The notes below the pieces were generated by a model that saw only the letters and a program-made list of their open reading frames with translations, searched no databases and had not been told where the DNA came from. From Methanolobus sp. (lineage in GTDB: Archaea; Halobacteriota; Methanosarcinia; Methanosarcinales; Methanosarcinaceae): a DNA stretch of 38,900 nucleotides. Below are positions 26,461-36,280 of this stretch, piece after piece (position 1 is the first letter of the stretch; each line of letters starts with the position of its first letter). The position numbers were made by a program, and so were the translations under genes. The stretch spans positions 1 to 38,900 of the forward strand of contig JASKKT010000020.1 of the NCBI GenBank assembly GCA_030154025.1, in the 5' to 3' direction.

Positions 26461-27726
26461 ATGTCCTTAGACAAATCAAGAGAATTATACAAGAAAGCAA
26501 GGACCCTTCTTCCCGGAGGGGTCAGCAGTCCGGTCAGGGCGATCAAGCCCTACCCATTCTATACCGAATCCGCTTCCGGTTCAAAGATCAGGGATATAGA
26601 CGGGAACGAGTATATCGATTACTGCCTGGCATACGGTCCCAATATCCTGGGCCATGCACACCCCCGGATAAAGGCGGCCATCATAGCCCAGCTTGAGAAG
26701 GGATGGCTTTACGGCACGCCCACGGAGCTTGAGGTCAACCTTGCGGAGAGGATAGCAGGCATATACCCCAGTATAGACATGCTCCGCTTCGTGTCCACTG
26801 GTACCGAGGCCACCATGAGCGCACTGCGTGCTGCCAGGGGGTTCACTGGCAGGAACAAGTTCATTAAAATCGAAGGCGGCTTCCACGGGGCCCACGATGC
26901 GGCCCTCGTGCAGGCAGGATCCGGTGCCACGACCCTCGGCAAACCGGACTCCCTCGGAGTCCCTGCTGACTTTACAAAGCATACGCTGCAGGTGCCATTC
27001 AATGACATCGAGGCACTAACCGACGTGATCGAGAGGAACAAGGAAGATGTGGCTGCACTTATAATGGAGCCTGTGCTCGGCAACATCGGACCCGTGCTTC
27101 CTGAGGGTGATTACCTCCGTGATGTGCGCAAGGTCACAGAGGAGAACGACGTTGTCCTCATATTCGACGAGGTCATCACAGGTTTCAGGCTCGCCATGGG
27201 AGGCGCACAGGAGTATTACGGTGTCACCCCGGATATGACCACCCTTGGAAAGATAGTCGGCGGAGGTTTGCCGATCGGTGTCTTTGGAGGGAAGCGGGAG
27301 ATCATAGAGATGATAGCACCCTCGGGAGGCGTTTACCAGGCAGGTACCTTCAGCGGCTCCCCGGCATCTGTTGCAACCGGACTGGCTGTACTGGATGTGC
27401 TAGAGAAGGAGGACGTACACAGGAAACTGAATGCCACCGGAGACATGTTCAGGGACCGGCTCACGGAGATAGTGGCCGACCTGGGACTCGATTATAGTGT
27501 TTGCGGCATATCCTCAATGTTCAAGATATTCTTCGGCGACAGGCCACTTAACTACAGGGAAGTGCTCAGGTGCGATAAGGAAGGCTACCTGGGCTTCTTC
27601 TTCAAGATGCTGGACAGCGGTGTATTCCTGCCGCCATCGCAGTTCGAGACGAACTTCCTGTCGACCGCCCACACGGAAGAGGATCTTGAGAGGACACTTG
27701 CAGCATACGAGGCAAACTTAAAGTGA
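26461..27726 (+). CDS. hemL: Glutamate-1-semialdehyde 2,1-aminomutase
   Basis: HemL is the PLP enzyme that moves the amino group of glutamate-1-semialdehyde to form 5-aminolevulinate. The 421-residue class III aminotransferase-fold protein shows [51 protein letters not shown] and the PLP lysine K264 in [19 protein letters not shown] ribosome-binding GGTGATC lies directly before the start at 26461. It sits 15 bases after hemB and 13 bases before hemC. Confidence 0.97.
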   Translation: MSLDKSRELYKKARTLLPGGVSSPVRAIKPYPFYTESASGSKIRDIDGNEYIDYCLAYGPNILGHAHPRIKAAIIAQLEKGWLYGTPTELEVNLAERIAGIYPSIDMLRFVSTGTEATMSALRAARGFTGRNKFIKIEGGFHGAHDAALVQAGSGATTLGKPDSLGVPADFTKHTLQVPFNDIEALTDVIERNKEDVAALIMEPVLGNIGPVLPEGDYLRDVRKVTEENDVVLIFDEVITGFRLAMGGAQEYYGVTPDMTTLGKIVGGGLPIGVFGGKREIIEMIAPSGGVYQAGTFSGSPASVATGLAVLDVLEKEDVHRKLNATGDMFRDRLTEIVADLGLDYSVCGISSMFKIFFGDRPLNYREVLRCDKEGYLGFFFKMLDSGVFLPPSQFETNFLSTAHTEEDLERTLAAYEANLK

Positions 27727-27739
27727 ACCGGAGAAAAAC

Positions 27740-28660
27740 ATGATTATTGGAACCCGCGGAAGCGATCTGGCACTTGCACAGGCAACCACCATCGAGCGTA
27801 TGCTTGCTGAGAGGGGCGTCAAGACTACAAGGAAGATAATAAAGACAACCGGCGACACCTTCACGGACCGCCCCCTGCACGAGGTTGCAGGGGTAGGCGC
27901 CTTCGTGCGGGAACTTGACGACAGGATGCTGGAGAGGGATGTGGACATTGCGGTACACTCCATGAAGGATATGCCTACCGTCAGACCGGACAGGCTCTCA
28001 ACATCAGCCGTCATCAAGCGGGACTCGCCCTGCGATGTGCTCCTGACCATGGACGGCTCGAAACTGGAAGAGCTTCCTGAGAATGCCATCATCGGGACTA
28101 CCTCCATGCGCAGGCGCGCACAGCTGCTAAGGTACCGTCCCGACCTTGAGGTGCATGACCTGCGGGGAAATATCAACACCAGGATAAGAAAGCTGGAGGA
28201 AGGACAGTATGATGGTATCCTGCTGGCTGAAGCGGGTCTGCAGCGCATGAACTGGGACCTGGACGTGCAGCGCCTTGATCCCCATCATTTCTGTCCCTCA
28301 GCCAACCAGGGTACCATAGCCGTGGTGACGCTCGCCGGAAGCGAGGCAGAGAAGGTGACCTCGGCACTGGACGACCGCAGGACCAGAATCGAGACTGCAG
28401 TCGAGCGCATAGTAGTGGCCCCTGTAGAGGGTGGATGCACTGCGCCTGTCGGCTCCTTCACACACTTCGTCAGTGACAGTGAATTACATGTGCTGGCAGA
28501 AGTGCTCTCTCTTGACGGTACCGAGCAGGTGCGTATCGATGAGGTGATCCCCGCGGAGAATTACGAAGAGCATGCCCGAAAGCTCGGTACGAAGCTGGTG
28601 GAACTGGGTGGGAAGGAACTTGTGCAGAGAGCGGTCTGCCAGCTCAACAAGAGGGTTTGA
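27740..28660 (+). CDS. hemC: Hydroxymethylbilane synthase (porphobilinogen deaminase)
   Basis: HemC polymerises four porphobilinogens into hydroxymethylbilane. The 306-residue protein opens IIGTRGSDLALAQA and contains the loop HEVAGVGAFVRELDDRML, HSMKDMPT, the arginine-rich substrate site GTTSMRRRAQLLRYRPD, LRGNINTR and the dipyrromethane cofactor Cys C233 in VEGGCTAPVG. GGAG precedes the ATG. It is the last tetrapyrrole gene of the unit; no uroporphyrinogen III synthase (hemD) or uroporphyrinogen methyltransferase follows, so those steps must be encoded elsewhere. Confidence 0.97.
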   Translation: MIIGTRGSDLALAQATTIERMLAERGVKTTRKIIKTTGDTFTDRPLHEVAGVGAFVRELDDRMLERDVDIAVHSMKDMPTVRPDRLSTSAVIKRDSPCDVLLTMDGSKLEELPENAIIGTTSMRRRAQLLRYRPDLEVHDLRGNINTRIRKLEEGQYDGILLAEAGLQRMNWDLDVQRLDPHHFCPSANQGTIAVVTLAGSEAEKVTSALDDRRTRIETAVERIVVAPVEGGCTAPVGSFTHFVSDSELHVLAEVLSLDGTEQVRIDEVIPAENYEEHARKLGTKLVELGGKELVQRAVCQLNKRV

Positions 28661-28705
28661 GCAAATACAGGAACTATAGACAAACATTGAATATCACTCG
28701 ATAAT

Positions 28706-29608
28706 ATGATAGAGATCACAGGACTTAAGCTCAGGAACCCGACAATACTGGCGGCGGGTATCATGGGCACCACGGGTGCGTCCCTTGCACGTATCGCCTG
28801 GGAGGGCGCCGGCGCGGTGGTCACGAAATCCATCGGACCGGAGCCTAAGGCAGGCCACAATAATCCGAGTATGATAAACCTTGGATATGGATTCCTGAAC
28901 GCCATGGGGCTGCCGAATCCCTCGTACCCGGACTTCTCAGGGGAGCTCGAGATCGCGAAAAGGGAATCGGAGGTCCCGGTGATTGCCAGCATCTTTGGCG
29001 GGAATGCACATGAGTTCGCTGTTGTCGCTGACGGCCTTATTGATGCAGGGCCTGATGCCTTCGAGCTTAACGTCAGCTGTCCCCACGCACAGGGTTATGG
29101 CGCCTCCATTGGCTGCGATGCATGTGCTGTGGAGGAGATAACTGCTGCAGTATGCGATGTTACGGAACTGCCGGTATGGGTCAAGCTCACACCCAATGTA
29201 ACGGACATCGTATCCATAGGTAAGGCCGCCCAGAGAGGAGGCGCCGATGCCATAGTAGCCATCAATACCGTGCGTGGGATGGCCATCGATATACACAGCG
29301 GGTATCCGGTACTGGGTAACAGGTTCGGCGGCCTGTCCGGAAAAGCAGTTAAGCCGGTTGCCATCAAGTGTGTCTACGACCTCTACGCTGCCCTTGACAT
29401 ACCTGTTATAGGCGTTGGCGGCATATCCTCATGGGAGGACGCCGTTGAAATGATGATGGCAGGAGCCTCTGCCGTGCAGATAGGCTCTGCGGTCTACGAC
29501 GGACCCGAGGTGTTCCGGAATGTTGCCGATGGTATTGAGGATTTCATATCCTCCAGGGGATACAAGAACATTGGGGATATTGTCGGGCTTGCCCACAGGA
29601 GGACATAA
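28706..29608 (+). CDS. pyrD: Dihydroorotate dehydrogenase, class 1B catalytic subunit
   Basis: PyrD oxidises dihydroorotate to orotate with FMN in pyrimidine synthesis. The 300-residue barrel has [17 protein letters not shown]41 in [22 protein letters not shown], the class 1 catalytic Cys C125 in [10 protein letters not shown], and the FMN-phosphate site [29 protein letters not shown]. Cys as base and the next-door PyrK indicate the NAD-linked heterotetrameric type. It follows hemC after 45 bases without a clear ribosome-binding site, so it may be a separate transcript or a low-level read-through cistron. Confidence 0.95.
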   Translation: MIEITGLKLRNPTILAAGIMGTTGASLARIAWEGAGAVVTKSIGPEPKAGHNNPSMINLGYGFLNAMGLPNPSYPDFSGELEIAKRESEVPVIASIFGGNAHEFAVVADGLIDAGPDAFELNVSCPHAQGYGASIGCDACAVEEITAAVCDVTELPVWVKLTPNVTDIVSIGKAAQRGGADAIVAINTVRGMAIDIHSGYPVLGNRFGGLSGKAVKPVAIKCVYDLYAALDIPVIGVGGISSWEDAVEMMMAGASAVQIGSAVYDGPEVFRNVADGIEDFISSRGYKNIGDIVGLAHRRT

Positions 29609-30387
29609 TGTACCCGATAGATGTAACAATAACGAAGATCGTACAGGAATCCCCCTCCAACAGGACCTTCTTCTTTGACAGGAGCTTCGATGAGGCCCTT
29701 CCGGGCCAGTTCGTCATGGTGTGGATCAGGGGCACTGATGAGATCCCCATGACCCTTTCCTACAAGAATGCCATCACGGTCCAGAAGGTAGGAGATGCGA
29801 CAGCGAAACTCTTTGAGATGAAGGAAGGGGATCATCTGGGCATACGCGGACCCTTTGGCAGGGGTTTCACATTGCCTTCCCGGGATGACAATATACTCAT
29901 CGTGGCCGGCGGCGTTGGAACTGCGGCAGTTGCCATGCTTGCGGAACATGCCATGTCCCAGGGCACATGCGTTACCACCATCATGGGTGCAAGGAATGCG
30001 GATGAACTGCTCTTCATTGAAAGGCTCACACCATGCAAAGGACTTCACATGACAACTGATGACGGCTCAGCTCATCGCTGCGGCTTTGTTACCGACGTAC
30101 TCTGTGAGATAGATGCCTCTCAATATGACCGTATATACACATGCGGACCTGAGATGATGATGAAGCGTGTGTTCGATATCCTACAGGAGCAGGGTGCTCT
30201 TGCAAAGACCGAATTCAGCCTGCACAGGTATTTCAAGTGCGGCATAGGGGTGTGTGGCGCCTGTTGCATGGACAATGACGGTCTGAGGGTGTGCAGGGAC
30301 GGACCTGTGTTCAACGGGATGCAGCTCATAGGTTCCGAGTTCGGGAAATACATGAGAGGGCCAGGCGGGAACAGGAAAAAAGTTTAA
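29608..30387 (+). CDS. pyrK: Dihydroorotate dehydrogenase electron transfer subunit
   Basis: PyrK passes electrons from PyrD FMNH2 to NAD through FAD and a [2Fe-2S] cluster. The 259-residue protein has an N-terminal flavin domain ([30 protein letters not shown]), the NAD part ([32 protein letters not shown]), and the C-terminal cluster motif [20 protein letters not shown] with four ligating Cys. Its ATG shares one base with the pyrD stop (TAATG). The 3' end converges on the minus-strand CbiK-like gene with a 67-base spacer lacking a clear terminator. Confidence 0.95.
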   Translation: MYPIDVTITKIVQESPSNRTFFFDRSFDEALPGQFVMVWIRGTDEIPMTLSYKNAITVQKVGDATAKLFEMKEGDHLGIRGPFGRGFTLPSRDDNILIVAGGVGTAAVAMLAEHAMSQGTCVTTIMGARNADELLFIERLTPCKGLHMTTDDGSAHRCGFVTDVLCEIDASQYDRIYTCGPEMMMKRVFDILQEQGALAKTEFSLHRYFKCGIGVCGACCMDNDGLRVCRDGPVFNGMQLIGSEFGKYMRGPGGNRKKV

Positions 30388-30454
30388 AGTGAGCAGTTCA
30401 GGTGCAGTGGGAACTTCTCCCCTCGGCGAACCAATCCGCATCAAAGAATTTACG

Positions 30455-31303
30455 TCAAAGGAATCCATGCCTTTTCCCGGTATCGTGCAATGACCTGACA
30501 AGTATATTGGAGATCTCCTGTGAATCTGCAAGCAATTTTTCGCTCACCGACACCTCGTATCCTTTACCCTCAAGTGCACTCCTCCATGATTTAGGGTTAT
30601 CTCCTTCTACCTCATAGACTGAATGGTTCCCAGGGATCAATACAAAAGGAGCAAGCATAACTCTCTTAGCCCCAATGTGCTCAAGCCGCTTTGTTACCCA
30701 TTTTTGATCTTGGTATCCGGGGGAACTGCCAAGGATCACACGACCTCCTGTCCTGTCATCAAGTACGAGCTGCAGCTGGCTAAGCGAGGTATCGGCTCCG
30801 CGCTCATCCGGTGTAGAGACCAGTACTAAGGTCTCTTTTTCTCCGGGAAGACCCAGATATGAAACAATAGCATCGGCTGCAGTGATATAGCTGTTCTTAT
30901 CAGTAAGAAGCGGGTCACTGATCACTATCCCCTCGATACCAGGAGATGCATGCTTCCCTGACATTTCATTGAGAGTACTGACTATGGAGTATAATCTTTG
31001 AAGGTCCTCCCCGGGTTTGATGTAAAGGGGCTGGACTATGATCTTCGTAAAACCCTCGTCAATAAGATCGGCCAGGGCTCCCAGAGGACTTCTCTCGATC
31101 TCTCCGTCGGAAGCAAGCATCTGCCTGACAAATACGGATGTGAGTGCAAAGCGTACAACAGTACCCGGGAACGCCCGCTTGAAGACACTGACATAGTTAC
31201 CGATCAGTTTTCTTGATTCTTCAAGGGTAGTACCGGTTGTTACAAGCAGCACTGCAGTCCGTGGATCCTTGCTGATATGATGTTCCTTGTTTTTATTGTC
31301 CAT
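30455..31303 (-). CDS. CbiK-family anaerobic metallochelatase homologue with an altered active site
   Basis: CbiK-type class II chelatases insert Co or another divalent metal into sirohydrochlorin-type tetrapyrroles without ATP. The 282-residue protein has both halves of the fold: residues 16-150 (VLLVTTGTTLEESRKLIGNY, FALTSVFVRQML, IIVQPLYIKPGED) and 155-275 with H227 in VLIPGNHSVYEVEGDNPKSW. H227 matches the second metal His of CbiK (LVAGDHA in Salmonella). The first one, in the MGHG region, seems to be lost: residues 161-168 read LVSTPDER. It may thus bind metal differently or be a tetrapyrrole-binding, non-catalytic protein. GGTGAC precedes the ATG. It is the last gene of the nitrogenase-like cluster. 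It is about twice as long as CfbA/short CbiX chelatases. Confidence 0.8.
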   Translation of the reverse strand: MDNKNKEHHISKDPRTAVLLVTTGTTLEESRKLIGNYVSVFKRAFPGTVVRFALTSVFVRQMLASDGEIERSPLGALADLIDEGFTKIIVQPLYIKPGEDLQRLYSIVSTLNEMSGKHASPGIEGIVISDPLLTDKNSYITAADAIVSYLGLPGEKETLVLVSTPDERGADTSLSQLQLVLDDRTGGRVILGSSPGYQDQKWVTKRLEHIGAKRVMLAPFVLIPGNHSVYEVEGDNPKSWRSALEGKGYEVSVSEKLLADSQEISNILVRSLHDTGKRHGFL

Positions 31304-31352
31304 ATTATGTCACCTGTGTTTATATCGTGATTCCCGGACCTGCTTGCAAGAT

Positions 31353-32633
31353 TCAGGGCATTGTCCTGATGCCGTTGAGTATCTCTTCAAGCAGGAACAG
31401 GGAACCATTGATTCCCATGTATGTCCGGGGCAGGAAGTTCACATATCCTGAAGAGGGAAGGCCTATTTCCACTCCGGCCCTGCATAATCTTTTTTCGCGC
31501 ATCATCCTTACAGTATGGCCGTCTGCCAGCACTACGTCTGCAGGCTCATCTGACCGGAAATTACCCAAAGCCTCACTGAAACCTGTATCCTTCAGGAAAC
31601 CAACGAGCTCCTGCTCACTCGATAGATGCCCGCCTGAGGAGGTATTTATCCCCACAGGCACCATACCCAGATAGTAATAGAGCCATTTTGCAAGAGGAAG
31701 GGCAATGGAGCTGTCTGCCTTCACTGCAAAGGTAGTTCCCTTTGGCAGGCCAGTGAGAGAGTGAAAACGGGCTATCTTCCGGTATTGTTTCCTGCGTTCC
31801 AGATGGATGAATTCCGTTGCTTGCGAGGCATTTTTTCCCATGGCTGCAGCCAGGAACTTCAGGCATATCTCCGTAGCGTCAAAACCCACCGGGGCACCGG
31901 CAGGTGAAACGACGTAGGGGATAGAGAGGTTCCGTTCATACCAGTGTGCTATATCCAGTCCATATTCCTCGCAGATGACAAGATTACATGTAGCTTCAGC
32001 AGATCTGCGAAGCTCCTCCAGCGTTGTACCCGCACAGATAACGGAGCCTACCCGAAGACCCAGAAGGGACAGGAGCCGCTTTATCTCTTCCAGCGAGCTG
32101 TCCCAGTTGCTGTGGTACAGCGATATGCCTATGATGTTTACTGTATCAGGGATGGTATTGCATCTTTTGAGATCCAGCCAGTCAAGTAACTTAATGACCG
32201 TGCGCTGGAAACCTTCCTGCAGAGTGGATGAGTAGCCTGTGTTTTCAATGGCAATGCACCTGTCGGACAGGCCTGCGCCTTCAATGAAGCGTACAAGGTC
32301 ATCTCCTATCAGTGAAGCCCCGGGGGAATTGACAACTGCTATCAGTCCGTCCCTTGAGGACGCTATGGAAGAAAGTATCCTGCCCAGCTTTTCTGTCGAG
32401 CCTGCGATATAATCCTCACCTTCCAGATAGGTGCATGGCACCCTGGGCTGTCCGAAATAGAACTCTTCCGCATAGCTTAGCGGGTCGAAGGAAGAAGCCC
32501 TGGGATACTGGCAGTCTGACAGATGTGCATGGTAGAGCTTACAGCCTGTGGGACCGTTCAGGACAACCATGGCATCCTCGATTCCCTCTACAGCAAGCAT
32601 GGCGCCTGTAAAGGAATCCGGGTCAATTGTCAT
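31353..32633 (-). CDS. NifK/NifN/BchB-like component 1 subunit of a nitrogenase-like reductase
   Basis: This 426-residue protein belongs to the nitrogenase component 1 superfamily. The N-terminus is [20 protein letters not shown] followed by PTGCKLYH, so C31 takes the position of NifK Cys95 or the BchB Asp36 ligand. The NifK Cys70 position is Asp/Ser (residues 6-7), and the Cys153 position in the SxxxxxIGDDL motif is Pro104 ([12 protein letters not shown]). A single cluster ligand therefore remains. Later Rossmann-like repeats ([30 protein letters not shown]) and a C-terminal [23 protein letters not shown] follow family layout. It overlaps the NifH-NifD fusion gene by 11 bases, so the two are co-translated and likely form one complex. 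Substrate unknown. Confidence 0.82.
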   Translation of the reverse strand: MTIDPDSFTGAMLAVEGIEDAMVVLNGPTGCKLYHAHLSDCQYPRASSFDPLSYAEEFYFGQPRVPCTYLEGEDYIAGSTEKLGRILSSIASSRDGLIAVVNSPGASLIGDDLVRFIEGAGLSDRCIAIENTGYSSTLQEGFQRTVIKLLDWLDLKRCNTIPDTVNIIGISLYHSNWDSSLEEIKRLLSLLGLRVGSVICAGTTLEELRRSAEATCNLVICEEYGLDIAHWYERNLSIPYVVSPAGAPVGFDATEICLKFLAAAMGKNASQATEFIHLERRKQYRKIARFHSLTGLPKGTTFAVKADSSIALPLAKWLYYYLGMVPVGINTSSGGHLSSEQELVGFLKDTGFSEALGNFRSDEPADVVLADGHTVRMMREKRLCRAGVEIGLPSSGYVNFLPRTYMGINGSLFLLEEILNGIRTMP

Positions 32634-34830
32634 AACAAATGCCTCCGTCGTTTTTCCATCCTTCGATGAAAGGCAGCCTGAAAAGCCTGCTCCATCTCTG
32701 TGCCATTACCAGACCGCTCATGAATCCTACATCCGGCGCCATTGGTATGGAATCCTGGTAAATGCCTTCTGCCTGTGTTGGAGTCATGTAGTTGGAAAGT
32801 ACGAGATCAGGTGCCATATCCACGATATCGCGCTCCCGGTTATCAGCACCGTAATCATACTCTAGTGACAGCATCCCTACGTAGCGGGTCCTGAAATCCA
32901 CGGTTTCGGGAGAAACTGCAAGCCCCACTTTGATCACATGCATCCCCAGGTCAAAGGCAGTTTCAAGCAGCCAGTCAACATTGGGACTGAAAGAACAGAT
33001 GATGACCCGTTTTCCCTTGAGCAGGGGGCGAATCCTCGATATCTCATGATTGTAGATCTTTCTTTGCATACCAATCAGTTCTGCAGCTGCATCCTCTGCG
33101 GAAAATCTCTCAGCCAGCAACTCGACCCACTCGGCCGTTTCCCTGAAACCCACCGGAAAAGGCAGGCCGAAAAACTCTGTACCGAACTCATTTTCCAGAT
33201 ACTCCTGCAAAACCTTTCCGGAATCCTCACCGTGTGCAAGGAGTGTGAGCTGACCCCGTTTGAAATGCACTACATCGTCCGCCGATGTGCTGGACAGGAG
33301 GCGGCAGTTGACTTTCAGGCCCATCTTTCCCAGCAAATCACTGATCAGCTCGTAATTGGCTCCGACGTTTGAAGAAAGGACTTTTTCTCCCACTATGTTC
33401 ACCGATCCGTCTTCAGGCCTGACGGAAGTGTCCACCATCTCCAGCACCTTTCTGTAGCCTTCCACAAGACCCTGGGAAAAATCACCTGTAATGTTACCGT
33501 CCACAGGCACGGGAATTATCCTGGTACCGGGATACTTCTGCTTCATTTCATTTACAATGCGTCCTATATCGTCACCTATCAGCCCCGCCGGACAGGTACT
33601 GACTACAAAGATATTCTTCCACCCGCTCATGAGGGCGTTCTCAAGGGATGACATGAGTTCGGCTTTCCCTCCGAATATGAACGCCTTTTCTCCCATGTCA
33701 GTTGACAGCAGCACCGGCTGCTTATCCGGCAGAGGGGTTCCATATCTTGATCTTGAGCTCAGTGAAGTGCTGGTAAGGAAGTGAGAAACTATATGTGAGC
33801 AGCTTCTGGGACCATGGACTATGGTAAGTGCGTCAGTCACTTGGGAGGTAGCTGTAACAGCACCTGCAAATGAGCAGCCTTTTAACGGTTGCTTATGTTG
33901 CATGGATTTTGTCAGAAACAAATTCCTTTTACATGACGAAACGCTTGCAGAGGAGGAACTCTCGTAGGGGATACCTGCTTTCCTGTAATAACGATCCGCA
34001 CCAGGAGACGTTTCTCTTCCAAGGATCATTGACTCCATTTCATGATCTTCAAGAGGGCAGGCAGGATAGAGCTTTGCGGAGCCGTCGGCTATCCTCTCCA
34101 CATATCCTGCAAGCCCGGAAAATATCTCCGCACAGTCGGAATCCGGATTGATCTCCATCAGGGTGGATCCATTCCTTTCCGCATCTTCAAAATCCTTGCT
34201 TCGGGGAATTGATACAACGACCGGCAGGCCCACAGCCCCGGCAAAGGCCTTCACCCTCATGTCCTCATGCAGCAAGCCCCTGCCATTATGAATTATGCCG
34301 GCCACCCTTAGGACGCGATCATTGAAGTTGCGGACCCCACGCAGGATATTGTTTGCTGCATACAGTGCCATATATTCCCCGGAGGTCACAATGAACACCG
34401 CATCTGCATAGTCTTTCCTTAAGGGTACGGCAAAACCGCCACACACAACATCCCCGAGCACGTCATACAGGACAATATCAAAAGGTATCTCCTTGATCCC
34501 GAGCTTCTCCAGTACCTCAAAGGTCGTAAGTATCCCCCGGCCTGCGCATCCGACTCCCGGCTCCGGCCCCCCGGCCTCTATGCAGGCGACCCCGCAGTAT
34601 CCTTCGAACATTATGTGCTCAAGGCTTCTTTCCCCGGGCAGGCTGTTGCGGGTGTAGTCCAGCACCGTAGGCACCGAAGCCCCTCCAAGAAGAAGCCTTG
34701 TGGAATCGTGCTTAGGATCGCACCCTATCTGCAGTACGCTCTTTCCATTCATGGCCAGTGCAGCTGAAAGATTTGCAGACACTGTGGATTTTCCAATCCC
34801 GCCTTTTCCGTAAAGGGCTATCTGGAACAT
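32623..34830 (-). CDS. NifH-NifD-like fusion protein, nitrogenase-like reductase
   Basis: One 735-residue chain joins a Fe protein to a component 1 alpha-like subunit. Residues 1-270 are NifH/BchL/CfbC-like: P-loop GKGGIGKST at 8-16, [16 protein letters not shown]95 in GCAGRGI and C130 in [15 protein letters not shown], which bridge the dimer [4Fe-4S] cluster. A Ser-rich linker follows at about 271-315 (SSSSASVSS). Residues 316-735 are NifD/BchN-like with C319 (GCSFAGA), C344 (HGPRSCSH) and C413 ([13 protein letters not shown]), the three cluster ligands. By eye the NifD FeMo-co ligand Cys275 corresponds to H533 (LTLLAHGED), and His442 is not kept. It is therefore not a dinitrogenase. GGAGG lies about 12 bases before the ATG. 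The frame is continuous with no sign of a sequencing join. A tetrapyrrole reductase is the best guess. Confidence 0.85.
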   Translation of the reverse strand: MFQIALYGKGGIGKSTVSANLSAALAMNGKSVLQIGCDPKHDSTRLLLGGASVPTVLDYTRNSLPGERSLEHIMFEGYCGVACIEAGGPEPGVGCAGRGILTTFEVLEKLGIKEIPFDIVLYDVLGDVVCGGFAVPLRKDYADAVFIVTSGEYMALYAANNILRGVRNFNDRVLRVAGIIHNGRGLLHEDMRVKAFAGAVGLPVVVSIPRSKDFEDAERNGSTLMEINPDSDCAEIFSGLAGYVERIADGSAKLYPACPLEDHEMESMILGRETSPGADRYYRKAGIPYESSSSASVSSCKRNLFLTKSMQHKQPLKGCSFAGAVTATSQVTDALTIVHGPRSCSHIVSHFLTSTSLSSRSRYGTPLPDKQPVLLSTDMGEKAFIFGGKAELMSSLENALMSGWKNIFVVSTCPAGLIGDDIGRIVNEMKQKYPGTRIIPVPVDGNITGDFSQGLVEGYRKVLEMVDTSVRPEDGSVNIVGEKVLSSNVGANYELISDLLGKMGLKVNCRLLSSTSADDVVHFKRGQLTLLAHGEDSGKVLQEYLENEFGTEFFGLPFPVGFRETAEWVELLAERFSAEDAAAELIGMQRKIYNHEISRIRPLLKGKRVIICSFSPNVDWLLETAFDLGMHVIKVGLAVSPETVDFRTRYVGMLSLEYDYGADNRERDIVDMAPDLVLSNYMTPTQAEGIYQDSIPMAPDVGFMSGLVMAQRWSRLFRLPFIEGWKNDGGICYDN

Positions 34831-34929
34831 ATGAAATAAGAACCTCCTTGTTTTTCGAATGCATGAAACATTAAGGGCCGTATTCTGGACACAAAGCCGT
34901 ATTTGAAGAATAGGAAGTAAGCGTGAGTT

Positions 34930-36105
34930 TCATCCCGGATTCCCGAACTCCACGTTCCTCGCAATCCAGGCGGTCACGCGTATCCAGTTGTCAAGTATAC
35001 TGTCAGTTTCCTTTATGAGGCGGTCAAAAGGAGGCTCCACTTTCATACCAACCATGGCGGGCAGTCCTCTCATGATGCTGAAAGCAGCCTTTTTTCCGGG
35101 GTTCTCAGGCATGAGCCCCCATGATACCTCATCAACGATATGGAGCACCGAGCTTGCAGCACTGACTAATGAAGGATCAGTGGACATTTCCTTCAGGCTC
35201 TCCCTGAAACGTGCCTTGCTGCAGTCCCCTCCCATTGAGGCTGCTGCTTTCCAGATGGCCTTCTCATCGATCCCGAAGCGTTCAAGTCTAACGAACATGT
35301 TTCTCTGGGACAGGGGATTGAGTTCGGATTGCTTTGCAAGGGCTTCCTTGGTGGCTTCAATAACACATCTGCCTATGAGCTCTCCCAGTTTGGAGTGTTT
35401 GCCAGAGTCGGTAAGATTGAAAGGGCTTGTGCGGTCTGCGATAACAGCTATCATATCAGTTCCCGAGCCTGTGGCAATTCCAGAAGAATACCTGCTGTGT
35501 GCCATCAGTTCCTGCAGGGCGACTGTCTTTGCTTCAGTGGCTGTCATTACTGCCCTTGTCAGAGAGTATTCCGGAAGATTGGCACCTATCAGCAGGATGG
35601 TATTTATGGTCCCGCCAACCATCCTTGTCCTGCCGTTCTCCTGGAAATAGGATGCAGGGTCACCTGCCCTCCCGCCATTGACATCTATACCGCCGGTGAC
35701 TACAGCTGTTACTTCCACACCGCGGAAGGAGTGAGTGACCACAGATACCTTTTCCATATTGGCCGCAGTCAGCAGTCCTGTAGAGAGAGCCGGGTTGAAA
35801 CCAAGTTCCTCCGCGGCCAGTGACAAATGTGATTCTGCACTTCCACCTTTAAGCTCCTCTTCGTCGCCGTGAAAGGAGATGGTGTGATTGAACACGCATT
35901 CGAGGCCCTCCCTGTATCCCCCATTGAGCCATGAAGTGCTCAGGACGCTGCGCTGTGGAGGAAGCTGCACAAATATGGATGAAGCACATCGAAAAATCCT
36001 TTCTCCTGATGAGCTTTTGAAGAGCATGGTTCTGTCATTTTTGTGTTCCTGGAGTTCATATTCCTGGTATGTATCATTGCTGTCTGCAATAGTTTCTCCA
36101 TTCAT
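34930..36105 (-). CDS. cbiZ: CbiZ-like adenosylcobinamide amidohydrolase with C-terminal extension
   Basis: CbiZ removes the aminopropanol side chain of adenosylcobinamide so that archaea can salvage corrinoids as adenosylcobyric acid. Residues from about 45 to 270 have the family pattern: LSTSWLNGGYREGLECVFNH, LAAEELGFNPALSTGLLTAAN, THSFRGVEVTAVVTGGIDVNGGRAGDP, GGTINTILLIGANL, and ATEAKTVALQEL with SGIATGSGTD. A further C-terminal part of about 120 residues (FVRLERFGIDEKAIWKAAAS, VGMKVEPPFDRLI) is not part of the minimal enzyme. ATG 36105 is chosen because GAGGTGAT lies seven bases upstream; GTG 36117 and ATG 36114 overlap that site. It is 99 bases upstream of the NifH-NifD fusion gene and downstream of a corrinoid-type ABC transporter. 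Confidence 0.83.
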   Translation of the reverse strand: MNGETIADSNDTYQEYELQEHKNDRTMLFKSSSGERIFRCASSIFVQLPPQRSVLSTSWLNGGYREGLECVFNHTISFHGDEEELKGGSAESHLSLAAEELGFNPALSTGLLTAANMEKVSVVTHSFRGVEVTAVVTGGIDVNGGRAGDPASYFQENGRTRMVGGTINTILLIGANLPEYSLTRAVMTATEAKTVALQELMAHSRYSSGIATGSGTDMIAVIADRTSPFNLTDSGKHSKLGELIGRCVIEATKEALAKQSELNPLSQRNMFVRLERFGIDEKAIWKAAASMGGDCSKARFRESLKEMSTDPSLVSAASSVLHIVDEVSWGLMPENPGKKAAFSIMRGLPAMVGMKVEPPFDRLIKETDSILDNWIRVTAWIARNVEFGNPG

Positions 36106-36136
36106 TGCTGGCATCACCTCTTCACACTATCGGTTA

Positions 36137-36184
36137 TCACTGGTATCCTTTCGAATAATTATGAGCGGGACCATGTAAAATCAC
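36137..36184 (-). other. Possible 15-codon leader ORF upstream of cbiZ
   Basis: GTG 36184 lies five bases after GGAGG and opens a 15-codon frame (V/M-ILHGPAHNYSKGYQ) ending at TGA 36137, 31 bases before the cbiZ start. The strong ribosome-binding site in an otherwise non-coding leader is the only evidence. It could be a regulatory leader peptide or chance. Confidence 0.3.
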
Positions 36185-36280
36185 AGTCTCCTCCTGATGC
36201 AACTACCGCCTGAAAGAATCAATAGGTGCTAATCCGGTATACTGTGTCTTCCAAGCGGTGTTCAGTATGTCATTACCAGC

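Noticed and set aside
31353-34830. True nitrogenase (nifHDK) or the F430 genes cfbC/cfbD
   Set aside because: The cofactor ligands of NifD and two NifK cluster Cys are missing, and CfbA, CfbB and CfbE are not adjacent. CfbCD has no NifK-like partner, while this locus does.
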